NCBI GenBank assembly: GCA_964610885.1
Contig: CAZSWR010000077.1
Span: forward strand, 1 to 17,485
Direction of reading: 5' to 3'
Length of the DNA: 17,485 nt
Source of the DNA: CAZSWR01 sp964610885
Lineage (GTDB): Bacteria > Bacteroidota > Ignavibacteria > Kapaibacteriales > UBA2268
The notes under the pieces are model-generated. The model saw nothing but the letters and a program-made list of their open reading frames with translations, did not search any database and was not told where the DNA came from. This document shows positions 8,401-14,693 of this stretch, piece after piece. The position numbers were made by a program, and so were the translations under genes. Numbering within the stretch: the stretch's first letter is position 1; each line of letters starts with the position of its first letter.

Positions 8401-8607
8401 TTGGCCTTGGGCGCGAGCGGTGCCGGAGACATGCGCCAGGGCTTGGCGTGGGTCGTTATCGGTGCTTTGCTCAGTTCCACAATGCTGACGTTGGTCCTCG
8501 TTCCGGTCGTTTATATGATTGTGGACAAAGTGGCTCACAAGTTAGGACTGGCCGAACGCTACGAGAAGAAGTTGATGGACATGTCCGTCCAAACGGATGC
8601 TGTGTAG
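5473..8607 (+). CDS. HAE1/AcrB-like RND efflux transporter
   Basis: A 1044-residue proton-driven inner-membrane pump subunit, full length for the family (about 1030-1050). It starts with the usual LAIRRPAFMTMIFSALAVIG first membrane span, followed by a large periplasmic loop. The middle membrane block carries GILVDDSIVVLENIHRHLDRG, so the proton-relay pair is Asp400-Asp401. The second half repeats the plan, with Lys929 in GLVTKNAILLVDY and the RLRPIVMTT motif at 959-967. All proton-pathway residues expected of a working pump are present. The lack of heavy-metal (CzcA-type) signatures and the HAE1-like motifs suggest organic substrates such as drugs, bile-like compounds or solvents; the actual substrate is unknown. 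AAGGAG (5460-5465) lies 7 nt before ATG. The gene is last in the operon. Confidence 0.95.
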   Translation: MKLTELAIRRPAFMTMIFSALAVIGIFSYFSLGSDFLPKMEWPYVGVSIVYPGAGPKEIETQISKPVEGALSSINGIKTLRTYSSEGNSFAIVQFQMSVDVNQALSDVDRKMNEIKADLPKDILQPQIFKFNINSLPILRISTVSQLDEQKFYQLVKDYIKPRLEQVDGVSQVTIVGGKEREIRVEIDNDKLKSYNLSVSQVTQIIGAENLDFPTGQIQQFDKKYTVRVAGKFKDIEQIKNTRIAATDKGIIKVSDIANVIDTYKEKYSYSRLNGQTGMGLQVQKASDANSIKTADKVMKVLKELEEEYASNGISFTISQDQTEFTREALGEVMRDLGIAILMVAVVLFFFLHDIKNAAIVLLSIPTSLVSTFIFMNIMGFTLNLITLLALTLVIGILVDDSIVVLENIHRHLDRGENPREAAIKGRGEIGMAAIAITLVDVVVFLPVAMVGGIVGKIFREFGLTVVIATLFSLFVSFTLTPLLASRMSKMVHYAKTSLLGKFFAYFDKQEASLADAYRKLLNWGLNHKFLVVAASFILLFFSLALVPSGMVGTEFMPNTDKGEFAVKLELPLGTNIEKTNQVVTDFEKTIKAMPEVERYYTNIGRVEEGGGVMEKPNAGQIQIKLVPTKQRSRSTQEIINEVAARAEKIPGVKSEASLIGIMGTADEAAIFIEVKGPDLDSIIKYSSQVLAIVKGTKGARDGKSSWEEGQPEVQVQIDRDKCAAYGLTLGEVATNLRNAFEGDITSKFKEGDTEYDMRILLSKKNRDNPEDVAATALINRDGKLIKLSDVANIYFGKGPAQIQRKDKSRSISVTANLDNTRPFSEVMGEIQEGIAQIKMPPSVKVQYAGAQEDMETMFADMMLAIMFAVLFVYMIMVSLYESFINPFIIMFSLPVALFGALGALFLSGLNLNTFSMIGILMAIGLVTKNAILLVDYTNTLRRKGLTLREALVEAGPIRLRPIVMTTSTMIIGMLPLALGASGAGDMRQGLAWVVIGALLSSTMLTLVLVPVVYMIVDKVAHKLGLAERYEKKLMDMSVQTDAV

Positions 8608-8629
8608 AATTGACTCTTTCCAGACAAGC

Positions 8630-8665
8630 GAAGCCGGTCGAGAAATCTTCCGGCTTCTTTTTTTT
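8630..8665 (+). terminator. Intrinsic terminator of the efflux operon
   Basis: Perfect 8-bp arms GAAGCCGG (8630-8637) and CCGGCTTC (8650-8657) around a 12-nt loop are followed by eight T. It lies 22 nt past the RND stop codon. Confidence 0.92.
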
Positions 8666-8727
8666 GCAAATATTCGTACGGCCGGCACAGGCAAGCCATT
8701 GCAATTGAATGGATTGTAAAAAAATAT

Positions 8728-8757
8728 TTTGTTTAATCGGAAATTTTTGTATTTTTG
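8728..8757 (+). promoter_or_regulatory. Promoter of tRNA-Ser
   Basis: TTTG (8728-8731), 18 nt and a perfect TAnnTTTG box (TATTTTTG, 8750-8757) stand right before the tRNA. Predicted initiation near 8764 would leave a 5' leader of only about two nucleotides. Confidence 0.7.
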
Positions 8758-8765
8758 AAGCCGTT

Positions 8766-8850
8766 GGACAGGTGCAGGAGTGGTTTAACTGGCACGCCTG
8801 GAAAGCGTGTGTACGGCAACGTACCGAGGGTTCGAATCCCTCCCTTTCCG
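8766..8850 (+). tRNA. tRNA-Ser, anticodon GGA
   Basis: An 85-nt class II tRNA. D stem CAG/CTG; anticodon stem CACGC/GCGTG with loop CTGGAAA (anticodon GGA, reading UCC/UCU); long variable arm GTACG-GCAA-CGTAC typical of tRNA-Ser with a GNRA tetraloop; T arm GAGGG-TTCGAAT-CCCTC; discriminator G. The acceptor stem pairs GGACAGG with CCTTTCC, with one C-U mismatch at the fourth pair (8769/8846). The 3' CCA is not fully encoded (GCAA follows), so it must be added post-transcriptionally. Confidence 0.95.
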
Positions 8851-8878
8851 CAATAGAAACGAACTATTACAGATCAAT

Positions 8879-8911
8879 CGCCAAATGAGCAATCGTTGGG
8901 CGGTTTTTTTG
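8879..8911 (+). terminator. Probable terminator of the tRNA-Ser unit
   Basis: CGCCAA and TTGGGCG form a short stem with one bulged G, followed by GTTTTTTT. It lies about 30 nt past the tRNA and is oriented for the plus strand. The stem is weaker than the one at 8630. Confidence 0.6.
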
Positions 8912-8933
8912 TATTTATTCAGATCTGAAGTAA

Positions 8934-9413
8934 TTACTTCCCATCGTGCGCAGCGACTAATGCATTGATATCGATCTTCATCATACCGAATACGGCCGTG
9001 GCCACTCTTGCGCGGCGGTCGGCGTCCGGGTCTGCCATGTATTCCGGAAGGCATTCGGGAGTGATTTGCCAAGAAACCCCGAACCTGTCCTTCAGCCAGC
9101 CGCAATGCCCTTCGGAGCCTTCATCGGAAAGCTTTGCCCAGTAGTAATCGATTTCTTCTTGGGTTTTGCAGCCGACGGAGATGGACGCCGAATCGTTGAA
9201 CTCCATTCCGCGCCGCCCGTTGATGGCAATCATTTCCATATTCAATATTCGGAACTCCACGGCCATGGCCTTACCAACGGGTTGGCGGTGGTGTTCGGCG
9301 CCCTCCGGGCCGAATCGGGAGACGAGTCCAATCGACGAATCAGCGAAAATGGAAGTATAGAATTTCGCGGCTTCCTCGGCCTCGTCTTCGAACCACAGGC
9401 ATAGTTTAATCAT
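8934..9413 (-). CDS. VOC/PhnB-like protein (3-demethylubiquinone-9 3-methyltransferase-type fold)
   Basis: A 159-residue protein of the glyoxalase/bleomycin-resistance superfamily, PhnB (YjdN) branch. The N-terminus MIKLCLWFEDEAEEAAKFYT is typical of the branch, as are GKAMAVEFRILNMEMIAING, a SVGCKTQEEIDYYWAKLSDEG segment and GWLKDRFGVSWQITP. The family name comes from old annotations; most members have no proven enzyme activity, so I do not assign a reaction. Start: two ATGs lie close together (9419 and 9413). GAGGA is 1 nt from the first and 7 nt from the second, so the second is preferred. It follows dapB by about 14 nt and is probably co-transcribed with it, though the two need not share a pathway. 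Confidence 0.85.
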   Translation of the reverse strand: MIKLCLWFEDEAEEAAKFYTSIFADSSIGLVSRFGPEGAEHHRQPVGKAMAVEFRILNMEMIAINGRRGMEFNDSASISVGCKTQEEIDYYWAKLSDEGSEGHCGWLKDRFGVSWQITPECLPEYMADPDADRRARVATAVFGMMKIDINALVAAHDGK

Positions 9414-9427
9414 TTGCATTTCCTCGA

Positions 9428-10156
9428 TTATGACAGGATTTCGCCGATAATTTCCCCGATGTCATAGAATCCGCTTTTGCCGCAAACCCATTCGGCGGCC
9501 AGAACTGCTCCCAGCGCGAATCCGCGGCGATTCTTGGCGCGGTGGACGAGTTCGATGGTTTCGGCGGGCGAATCGATCGTGACATTGTGCGTGCCGAAGA
9601 CTTCGCCGCATCGCATCGACGAAATCTGCAACGCATCGCGGCCGATTTCGCCCTCGGGCAGCTCTGCCGCGAAATGCGTTTTCGCGTGCATTCTGCTGAT
9701 GATTGCATTTGCAAGCGAGATCGCAGTGCCGCTGGGCGCGTCCTTCTTGTGGCGGTGATGTGTTTCGCTTATTGCTACGTCGAAGTTGTCCAATCCGTCG
9801 ATCAAACGGGCCGCCTCCCTGACAATGCCCATGAAAACTTGCATCCCGACGGCGAAGTTCGCGCCATAGACGATTCCGTTCGCGCTGCGGGCCGAAAGCT
9901 CGCGGAATTCATCAATTCTGCCGTGCCATCCGGTCGTGCCGACAACGATGTTTTTCTTCATCTCGCAGAGCAGCTCGATATTCGCGCATACGGCCGCCGG
10001 AGCCGAGAAGTCCAGCGCCACGTCGAATTCGTAATGCGCGCCGCGCTCCAGCGGTCGATTGATATCGAAAGTTTCAGAAACAATTATCCCGCGCTCCGAG
10101 GCGATTTCTTCGATCATTTTTCCCATTGCGCCGTAGCCGACAATTCCTATTTTCAT
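9428..10156 (-). CDS. dapB: 4-hydroxy-tetrahydrodipicolinate reductase
   Basis: Reduces 4-hydroxy-tetrahydrodipicolinate to tetrahydrodipicolinate with NAD(P)H in the diaminopimelate/lysine pathway, so it feeds both lysine and peptidoglycan. The Rossmann motif GYGAMG is at residues 7-12. The family signature ETHHRHKKDAPSGTA (131-145) carries His133 and Lys137, equivalent to the E. coli catalytic His159 and Lys163. GTTGWHG (73-79) and YGANFAVGMQ (97-106) are also characteristic. The frame is open 20 codons further upstream (10216), but the Rossmann motif begins directly at the ATG at 10156, so the shorter start is chosen. At 242 residues it is somewhat shorter than E. coli DapB (273). No strong Shine-Dalgarno is visible. 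No other dap gene is nearby. Confidence 0.95.
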   Translation of the reverse strand: MKIGIVGYGAMGKMIEEIASERGIIVSETFDINRPLERGAHYEFDVALDFSAPAAVCANIELLCEMKKNIVVGTTGWHGRIDEFRELSARSANGIVYGANFAVGMQVFMGIVREAARLIDGLDNFDVAISETHHRHKKDAPSGTAISLANAIISRMHAKTHFAAELPEGEIGRDALQISSMRCGEVFGTHNVTIDSPAETIELVHRAKNRRGFALGAVLAAEWVCGKSGFYDIGEIIGEILS

Positions 10157-10253
10157 GTTTTTCGCTTTGTGTTTTTGATAATTCTTTTGTTGTTGATCCC
10201 TGAATGAAATGAGCAATTTTCTTACTAATATTTAGAGTTAATAAACCTCTTTG

Positions 10254-10266
10254 TTTTCTGACACAC
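10254..10266 (-). repeat. GTGTGTCAGAAAA, inverted copy
   Basis: Thirteen bases identical to plus-strand 2075-2087 next to the efflux promoter, in opposite orientation. Similar A/T-rich sequence follows in both places. It may be a solitary terminal repeat of an insertion element or coincidence. Confidence 0.35.
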
Positions 10267-10309
10267 CACCTAAAAGGTTGTTGAAAAAGCCCGAAAAACT
10301 GTTTTGTTG

Positions 10310-10389
10310 TCATGTTGAACGAAGTGAAACATCCATAAATAGCAAGCACATATGGATAACAATGGATTCTTCACTTCGTTCAGAATGAC
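10310..10389. repeat. 80-bp imperfect inverted repeat
   Basis: Arms at 10310-10334 and 10364-10389 share GAACGAAGTGAA / TTCACTTCGTTC plus flanking matches around a 29-nt centre. The wording (TCATTCTGAACGAAGTGAAG-like on the minus strand) is the style of a dispersed intergenic repeat seen in many bacterial genomes; that link is from memory. Confidence 0.6.
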
Positions 10390-10533
10390 CCTTTCGAGAC
10401 GGCTCCATTTGAAGTGCTGATATAAAAGCATGAGCAAACAAGTATTAACTCCATTATTGCCATTCTTGCTCCCCTCGCCTTGGTAAGGAGAGGGCTTCAA
10501 GAAGAACACACTTTTCAACATCTTTCCTCATCA

Positions 10534-10573
10534 TCATTGCGCTGCTCTAAAAAATTAAGTGGCAGTCGCCACT
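10534..10573 (-). terminator. Repeat-borne terminator-like hairpin at the end of the M16 gene
   Basis: On the minus strand AGTGGC-GACT-GCCACT forms a perfect 6-bp stem, followed by TAATTTTTT. The first stem bases overlap the TAG stop of the M16 gene. The surrounding 40 bases recur at 16267-16306 with 34 matches by eye, so this terminator sits inside a dispersed repeat. Confidence 0.6.
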
Positions 10574-11921
10574 ACGGCACGAATAACGTATATCCGCCCA
10601 TCCCTTCGATTTCATTTACGAGGAAATCCTCAGGCCCGACCAAAGAAATCGTCAAGTATTCGGGTACGAAGTATTTCTTCTGTGCCTCGGCGATAGAATC
10701 GGGCGTGGCCTTGGTGATGAAGTCATAGTATTGGTTGTAGAAATCGGTATGCACGCCGTTAACAATGCAGGCGTGGATCAGGTTCGCTACGTCTTGCGGA
10801 GTTTCCGTGGAGCGTAGGAACGATCCGAGTATATACTGCTGGGCAGTGAATATCTCATTCGCATCGGCCGGCTCCGTGGAGAATTTCCGCATTTCATCGA
10901 TAATGCAATCGATTGCCTGCCGAGTGTTCTCTTTGTTCAAATTGGAGGAAATAATGAGTGGCGAGCCATTCCGACGGTTGGCTATGTATGAATAAATTCC
11001 ATACGTCAGCCCCATTTCCTCGCGGATTTTCCTGTTCAGTGCAGACATGAAATAGCCACCGAACAGAGTATTTGCCAACTGCGCTGCCGAATAGTCGGGC
11101 GAGAGCATAGGCGGTGCCGGGCGCCCGAACTGAAGAGTGGTTTGCGGCGCCGAGGCCTTGTCGGCGATGATGATCCGGGTTTTCTTCTCCTCGGTAATGG
11201 CGTAAGTTTTCTTCTCGATTGGGCTGCTGGAGCCTTTGACGCCGAGTTTATTCTCGATGAATTCGATAATCGGTTCGGCATCGGCATTCCCGGCAATTAT
11301 CACTTTGGGCGGCTGGGCGGCAATGATTTCGTGCCACACGCGGCGCGCCTCCGAGGCCGAAATTTGCGAAATTGATTCTTCGGTACCGTACAGCGGCAAT
11401 GAGTACGGGTGCCCCGCGAAATACACGGAATTGAAGGCTAAGCGGCAAAGGTAATTCGGGTCGGCTGCCTCCTGAGCGATCTGGGCGATATGCTTTTTCT
11501 TGAGCCTCTCGGTCTCGTCCGGGAGGAAGGCCGGAGCCGAAACGGCATCGATAAGCAAATCGAGGGCACGGTCGGCGAATTCCGAAAGGGCCACGAAATA
11601 GCACGAAGCGTCGTCTTGGCTGGAGCTGAAATTGAAAGTCGCACCGATTGCGTCTGCCTCCTCGGCGAATTGGAGTGCCGAACGGCTTTTTGTGCCGCTT
11701 TTCAGCAGTTGCGTGGCGAAATAGGCCGCGCCGGCTGTCGGCATGCGCCCCACATCGAACGAATAAATAATCCTGACGCTAAGCAGAGGTTGCGCCATAT
11801 TTGGGAAATAATAATACTCGGCGCCGCTCGTGCCCTTGATAATCCTGTAGTCAGGAAACTGGAACCGAGGCGCCTGGCGCGAAATCGGTATTCCACTATA
11901 CTTTTCAAAAATATTACTCAT
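10572..11921 (-). CDS. M16-family peptidase homologue lacking the HxxEH zinc site
   Basis: A 449-residue protein with the two-domain M16 (insulinase/processing-peptidase) plan. The N-terminal domain is about 30-180; the second (about 190-375) contains LNRKIREEMGLTYGIYSYIA, where the Arg/Tyr pair of non-catalytic M16 partners is kept. At the place of the zinc-binding HxxEH helix it reads GAAYFATQLLKSGT (64-77), so both His and the Glu are gone. In paired bacterial M16 enzymes such inactive subunits dimerise with an active one, usually encoded next door; here the neighbours are dapB and an HDOD gene. No signal peptide is seen, so a cytoplasmic site is likely. The frame also opens at TTG 11942, but ATG 11921 (MSNIFEKYSG) is preferred. 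Catalytic inactivity is inferred from the missing residues. Confidence 0.87.
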   Translation of the reverse strand: MSNIFEKYSGIPISRQAPRFQFPDYRIIKGTSGAEYYYFPNMAQPLLSVRIIYSFDVGRMPTAGAAYFATQLLKSGTKSRSALQFAEEADAIGATFNFSSSQDDASCYFVALSEFADRALDLLIDAVSAPAFLPDETERLKKKHIAQIAQEAADPNYLCRLAFNSVYFAGHPYSLPLYGTEESISQISASEARRVWHEIIAAQPPKVIIAGNADAEPIIEFIENKLGVKGSSSPIEKKTYAITEEKKTRIIIADKASAPQTTLQFGRPAPPMLSPDYSAAQLANTLFGGYFMSALNRKIREEMGLTYGIYSYIANRRNGSPLIISSNLNKENTRQAIDCIIDEMRKFSTEPADANEIFTAQQYILGSFLRSTETPQDVANLIHACIVNGVHTDFYNQYYDFITKATPDSIAEAQKKYFVPEYLTISLVGPEDFLVNEIEGMGGYTLFVP

Positions 11922-12362
11922 GGTTTCCAACCAAAAATACAAAATAGTAACTACGGACTAATCGCCCGAATATTTGATTCTGTCGGGGTTGTTGATATGG
12001 TTTGGGGTTGATTTGTGTATGGTGGGGGTGTGTGTTTTCTTCAATGCCAGCCGGACAAATGCCGAGATAGAATAATATCGCGTAGCGGTTGTTATATTAA
12101 ACGTGTAGGATCAACAGAACCAATATAACATTCGCTACGCGAAATCATATATGAATTTCAATGTTTTGCTACAATAGAACAAGCGCTATGCTGTAATATA
12201 GGATTTTGACATGAGCTACGTGCACATATTGGTATTTGGGAGTAATACACCGAAGAGCCGCAAAAAGATGACAATACAATTACATGACTTGCGCTAAAAT
12301 AGCGAACGCCGATGTGATGAATATGATTTGAAGATATAAATACTTGCTGAAGCGTCCAGGCC
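11922..12362. other. Spacer with CTACG hairpin repeat
   Basis: I see no gene. The first 150 bases are G/T-rich on the plus strand, copy B of the composite repeat follows (12078-12202), and a small perfect palindrome CGCTA-AAA-TAGCG lies at 12292-12304. The latter could be a weak end signal for the HDOD gene, but no T tract accompanies it. Confidence 0.55.
12078..12202 (+). repeat. Composite dispersed repeat, copy B
   Basis: Arms 12078-12098 and 12122-12142 are complementary at 19 of 21 positions, forming a long inverted repeat. The right arm includes TTCGC-TAC-GCGAA (12131-12143), also found in copy A. After it comes GCTACAATAGAACAA, identical to copy A, and a decayed hairpin (GCGCTATGCTG) in place of copy A's perfect one. 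Confidence 0.7.
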
Positions 12363-13247
12363 TTAAGCAGACTGAACGAGCAGATTCAGGAATTGCGCGG
12401 ATTTCTGGAATTCTTCCTCAAGCTCGAAAGTGAAGATTTCCACGTCGAGGTCTTGGAGGTCGGGATATGAATTTTTCAGAGTGATCCAAGATTCTTCGTT
12501 CTCGAAGTTGATTTCGCGGTATCCTTCGTAGATGCCAGCGCCCCACATTTCGCAGAGCAGGTCTGCAAAGCGGACGACTGAGACCAATTCCTTGCTGGAT
12601 GGGGCAGTGGCTGGTTTCCAGTGGTGGGCGATTATGTTTGTCAATTCTTCGGGCAGTTTCCAGAGCACTGCAATATGTTCGCCAACCTCCATGTGGTCGG
12701 TTCCGAACACTTCGCGTTCGGCATCGTGGTCGAGCATATTTTGTTCGTTAATCAGTTCGATGACTTTGGCGTACTTTCCGGCATCGTATTGCAGCATTGC
12801 CAGCTTGCCAATGTCGTGCAGCAGCCCGCCGATGAATTCGTTTTCGCGGTAGAATTTCTTTATCTTGGCCGAAAGTGCTTTCGCGACAATGCCCGTGCAG
12901 GACGAATGCCACCAGAACTTTTGCATCAGTTCGGAGGCTTCCTTCTGCGAGCTGAGCAGGAAGCGCGAGAAAATCGAGACGCCGAGGACTATGTTCGTAA
13001 GTCGGTTAAGGCCAAGAGTGATTATAGCTTGGTGAATCGAGCTGATTTCTGTTCGCGTCGCATAGAGGGGTGAATTGGCCACACGTAGCAATTTCAACGT
13101 AAGCGATGCGTCAGCTTCGATCACTTTGGAAATGTTCCTGATGTCGATATTGTCGTCCTCAAGCAGTTTAAGCACCCTCGCTGCGACTGGCGGCAGCGTG
13201 GCGAACTCTTGGGTTTCGATTAATGAGCTGACTAATGATGAAGACAT
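12363..13247 (-). CDS. HDOD-domain signalling protein
   Basis: A 294-residue single-domain HDOD protein, a family related to HD-GYP phosphodiesterases and often found in stress, motility or cyclic-dinucleotide signalling. The N-terminal LPPVAARVLKLLEDD and IEADASLTLKLLRVANSPLY (43-62) are diagnostic. The HD-like core has His114 in WWHSS, His144-Asp145 in GGLLHDIGKLAML, His185 in GTDHMEVGEH and a later His208-His209 before KPATAP. So the metal-site-like residues are present, as in many HDOD proteins of unproven catalysis. There is no receiver, GGDEF or GYP module attached. It has its own upstream promoter candidate (13304-13334) and a ~50-nt leader, and appears to be a single-gene unit. Confidence 0.9.
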   Translation of the reverse strand: MSSSLVSSLIETQEFATLPPVAARVLKLLEDDNIDIRNISKVIEADASLTLKLLRVANSPLYATRTEISSIHQAIITLGLNRLTNIVLGVSIFSRFLLSSQKEASELMQKFWWHSSCTGIVAKALSAKIKKFYRENEFIGGLLHDIGKLAMLQYDAGKYAKVIELINEQNMLDHDAEREVFGTDHMEVGEHIAVLWKLPEELTNIIAHHWKPATAPSSKELVSVVRFADLLCEMWGAGIYEGYREINFENEESWITLKNSYPDLQDLDVEIFTFELEEEFQKSAQFLNLLVQSA

Positions 13248-13303
13248 AACAGTAATTTGCTCTTTTCAAAAATGATTGCCGATTTCAAGTATCCTTCAAA
13301 AGG

Positions 13304-13334
13304 CAATAATAATAAAATATTAAGTCAAATCAAA
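13304..13334 (-). promoter_or_regulatory. Promoter candidate for the HDOD gene
   Basis: On the minus strand TTTG (13334-13331), a 19-nt spacer and TATTATTG (13311-13304), seven of eight matches to TAnnTTTG. Predicted start of transcription is about 50 nt before the ATG. Confidence 0.5.
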
Positions 13335-13549
13335 ATAAAATCGATGATTTAGCGCACCTTTTCAAAAAAAATATAGTTCGCTTGCGAATATAATCATATA
13401 TTTCAAGGCAATACCCCTTCATGCAATCATGGCTTCATTACGTCGATCGGCTCCATTGCTGGCATCGCTGAAAGGCCAAATTTGCCTTGCAAGATTAATG
13501 AGAGATTCTCAAGGGGGAACAAAGAACTCATCTTTGGCGTCAGCTGGCG
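13335..13549. other. Spacer without recognisable features
   Basis: AT-rich at first, then mixed composition from about 13420. I see no gene, and only an imperfect GGCGTCAGCTGGCGC palindrome near 13538-13552 at the end of the 78-residue gene. Confidence 0.5.
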
Positions 13550-13786
13550 CTATTCGTAGTAATCAGAAAACCAATACCGCACCACGTCTGCTATCTTCTT
13601 AGGCGAACGACTGCGCATTTTGTTGTTAAATTCAATAATAATTTCTTTCAGTTTGTGGTCGCTTTTTGTCAGCATCAGGTTCGTCCGCCGCAATTCAATT
13701 AGCGCTTTGTCTTCGCCGGAAATGGGCTTACGAATATCGATCGCCGTCGTCGGTAGGTTTTTATATGTTTTTTTTGTGTATGGCAT
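13550..13786 (-). CDS. Hypothetical 78-aa basic protein
   Basis: I do not recognise a family. The protein is Lys/Arg-rich (MPYTKKTYKNLP at the start), probably soluble, with a helical middle (DKALIELRRTNLMLTKSDHKLKEIIIEF) and an aromatic acidic end (WFSDYYE). The tail SPKKIADVVRYWFSDYYE faintly resembles the PxxVAxxIRxWL-type C-terminal peptide of the flagellar M-ring protein FliF that binds FliG. That is only a pattern likeness and no flagellar gene is nearby. No Shine-Dalgarno is visible before the ATG. It lies 138 nt downstream of the SFGG protein on the same strand and could be the last gene of that unit. Confidence 0.5.
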   Translation of the reverse strand: MPYTKKTYKNLPTTAIDIRKPISGEDKALIELRRTNLMLTKSDHKLKEIIIEFNNKMRSRSPKKIADVVRYWFSDYYE

Positions 13787-13924
13787 GGTAATATTTTTCA
13801 GTGATACAACACCGCATTTATTATCGGCAAACGAACGAGGACACTTTATAATTCAGATATCAGTGCGACGAGTTCATCTGCATTTGTCAATCAATCATTG
13901 CGCTACACGCAACGGCGCCAATAA

Positions 13925-14659
13925 CTAACTAAACGAAGACTGGTTGAGCCTCCGGCCTCGGCGGCGGTTACGGACGACGACGTAAATCACGGCGACGATA
14001 ATGCCCACGACGAAAATTGTGAGCAGCATGCGCCCGAATTGAAATGTGGGCGGATACACCTCGACCGTGCCGTCGTCGTTGTACACATACGTGGGCCGCG
14101 AGTAATAGAAAGCCGGGTGGAAGGGCATGCTCCACATGAAGGGCGTGCTTCCTGCCAGATAGCCGAGCATCAGCCCGTGCCCGAAGCCGCCATAGTCGTT
14201 CACGATGTAGTTCGATGGAGTATTGGCCGGCAGTTCGTTCTGGGGCACTTGGCGTCGCGGTGCGCCATATTTTGCCTGCATTTGCCTGCTTTTTTCGGAG
14301 CGAGCGCCGCCAAAGCTCGAATTACTCGCTGAGGGTTGTTTGCCAATCGATTGCGAACTGCCTTTAGTGGCTGGAGTTGTGTTGCGCGAGCCGCCGAACG
14401 AACGGCCTCCGCCCATCAAACCGCCCTGATTGCCTTTGTTGGTTCCGGAGGGCGAACCGAATGACTGATTCTGCCGAGGTGCTTCGCTGGGCTTCGCTGC
14501 GCTACGCGATCCGCCGAACGAACGCGAAGAAGAAGCCGGAGCCGACGGCCTGCGCGAACCACCGAACGAACGGCCGGCGGCAAGCGTTTCGTTCGGCGGA
14601 ATGGCGAGAGCGAGCACGAGCGCGACTATTGTGATGATTCTTCCGGTTAGGTTTTTCAT
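13925..14659 (-). CDS. Secreted SFGG-repeat protein with C-terminal membrane anchor
   Basis: A 244-residue protein of unassigned function. It has a signal peptide (residues 1-28, ending TLAA), then a Ser/Gly/Arg-rich disordered region carrying RSFGGSR at 30-36, 46-52 and 86-92 plus variants QSFGSP (65-70) and SSFGGAR (114-120). A Gly/aromatic stretch follows (155-190, GGFGHGLMLGYLAG, FMWSMPFHPAFYYSRP), then a transmembrane span (211-229) and an Arg-rich tail (RNRRRGRR). That predicts an exported N-terminal region held by a C-terminal anchor with a positively charged inner end. The repeats use nearly the same codons, pointing to recent or gene-converted duplication. The frame extends upstream to 14890 but that part overlaps the preceding gene; the signal peptide fixes the start at 14659. 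It lies 34 nt after the duplicated-half protein, so the two are very probably co-transcribed. Similar Ser/Gly-rich leaders occur in several membrane-protein families; none could be assigned. Confidence 0.75.
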   Translation of the reverse strand: MKNLTGRIITIVALVLALAIPPNETLAAGRSFGGSRRPSAPASSSRSFGGSRSAAKPSEAPRQNQSFGSPSGTNKGNQGGLMGGGRSFGGSRNTTPATKGSSQSIGKQPSASNSSFGGARSEKSRQMQAKYGAPRRQVPQNELPANTPSNYIVNDYGGFGHGLMLGYLAGSTPFMWSMPFHPAFYYSRPTYVYNDDGTVEVYPPTFQFGRMLLTIFVVGIIVAVIYVVVRNRRRGRRLNQSSFS

Positions 14660-14693
14660 ATATATTCGTAGTGAATTGTTTGAAAATAATAGT

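Larger units (their letters stand above)
10157..10571. other. Repeat-filled spacer between M16 and dapB
   Basis: I see no gene in these 415 bases. They hold an inverted repeat at 10310-10389, a GTGTGTCAGAAAA copy at 10254-10266, a degenerate CCCTCTCC-like palindrome near 10470-10495 and the hairpin repeat at 10534-10573. I could not identify a convincing dapB promoter. Confidence 0.6.

Noticed and set aside
7804..8538. 244-codon frame antisense to the RND gene
   Set aside because: The opposite strand encodes a conserved RND C-terminal half; the His/Gln/Arg-rich antisense product is a typical GC-skew shadow.
10157..10216. 20-codon longer start of dapB
   Set aside because: The added residues are polar and unlike the family; the Rossmann motif begins directly after the ATG at 10156.
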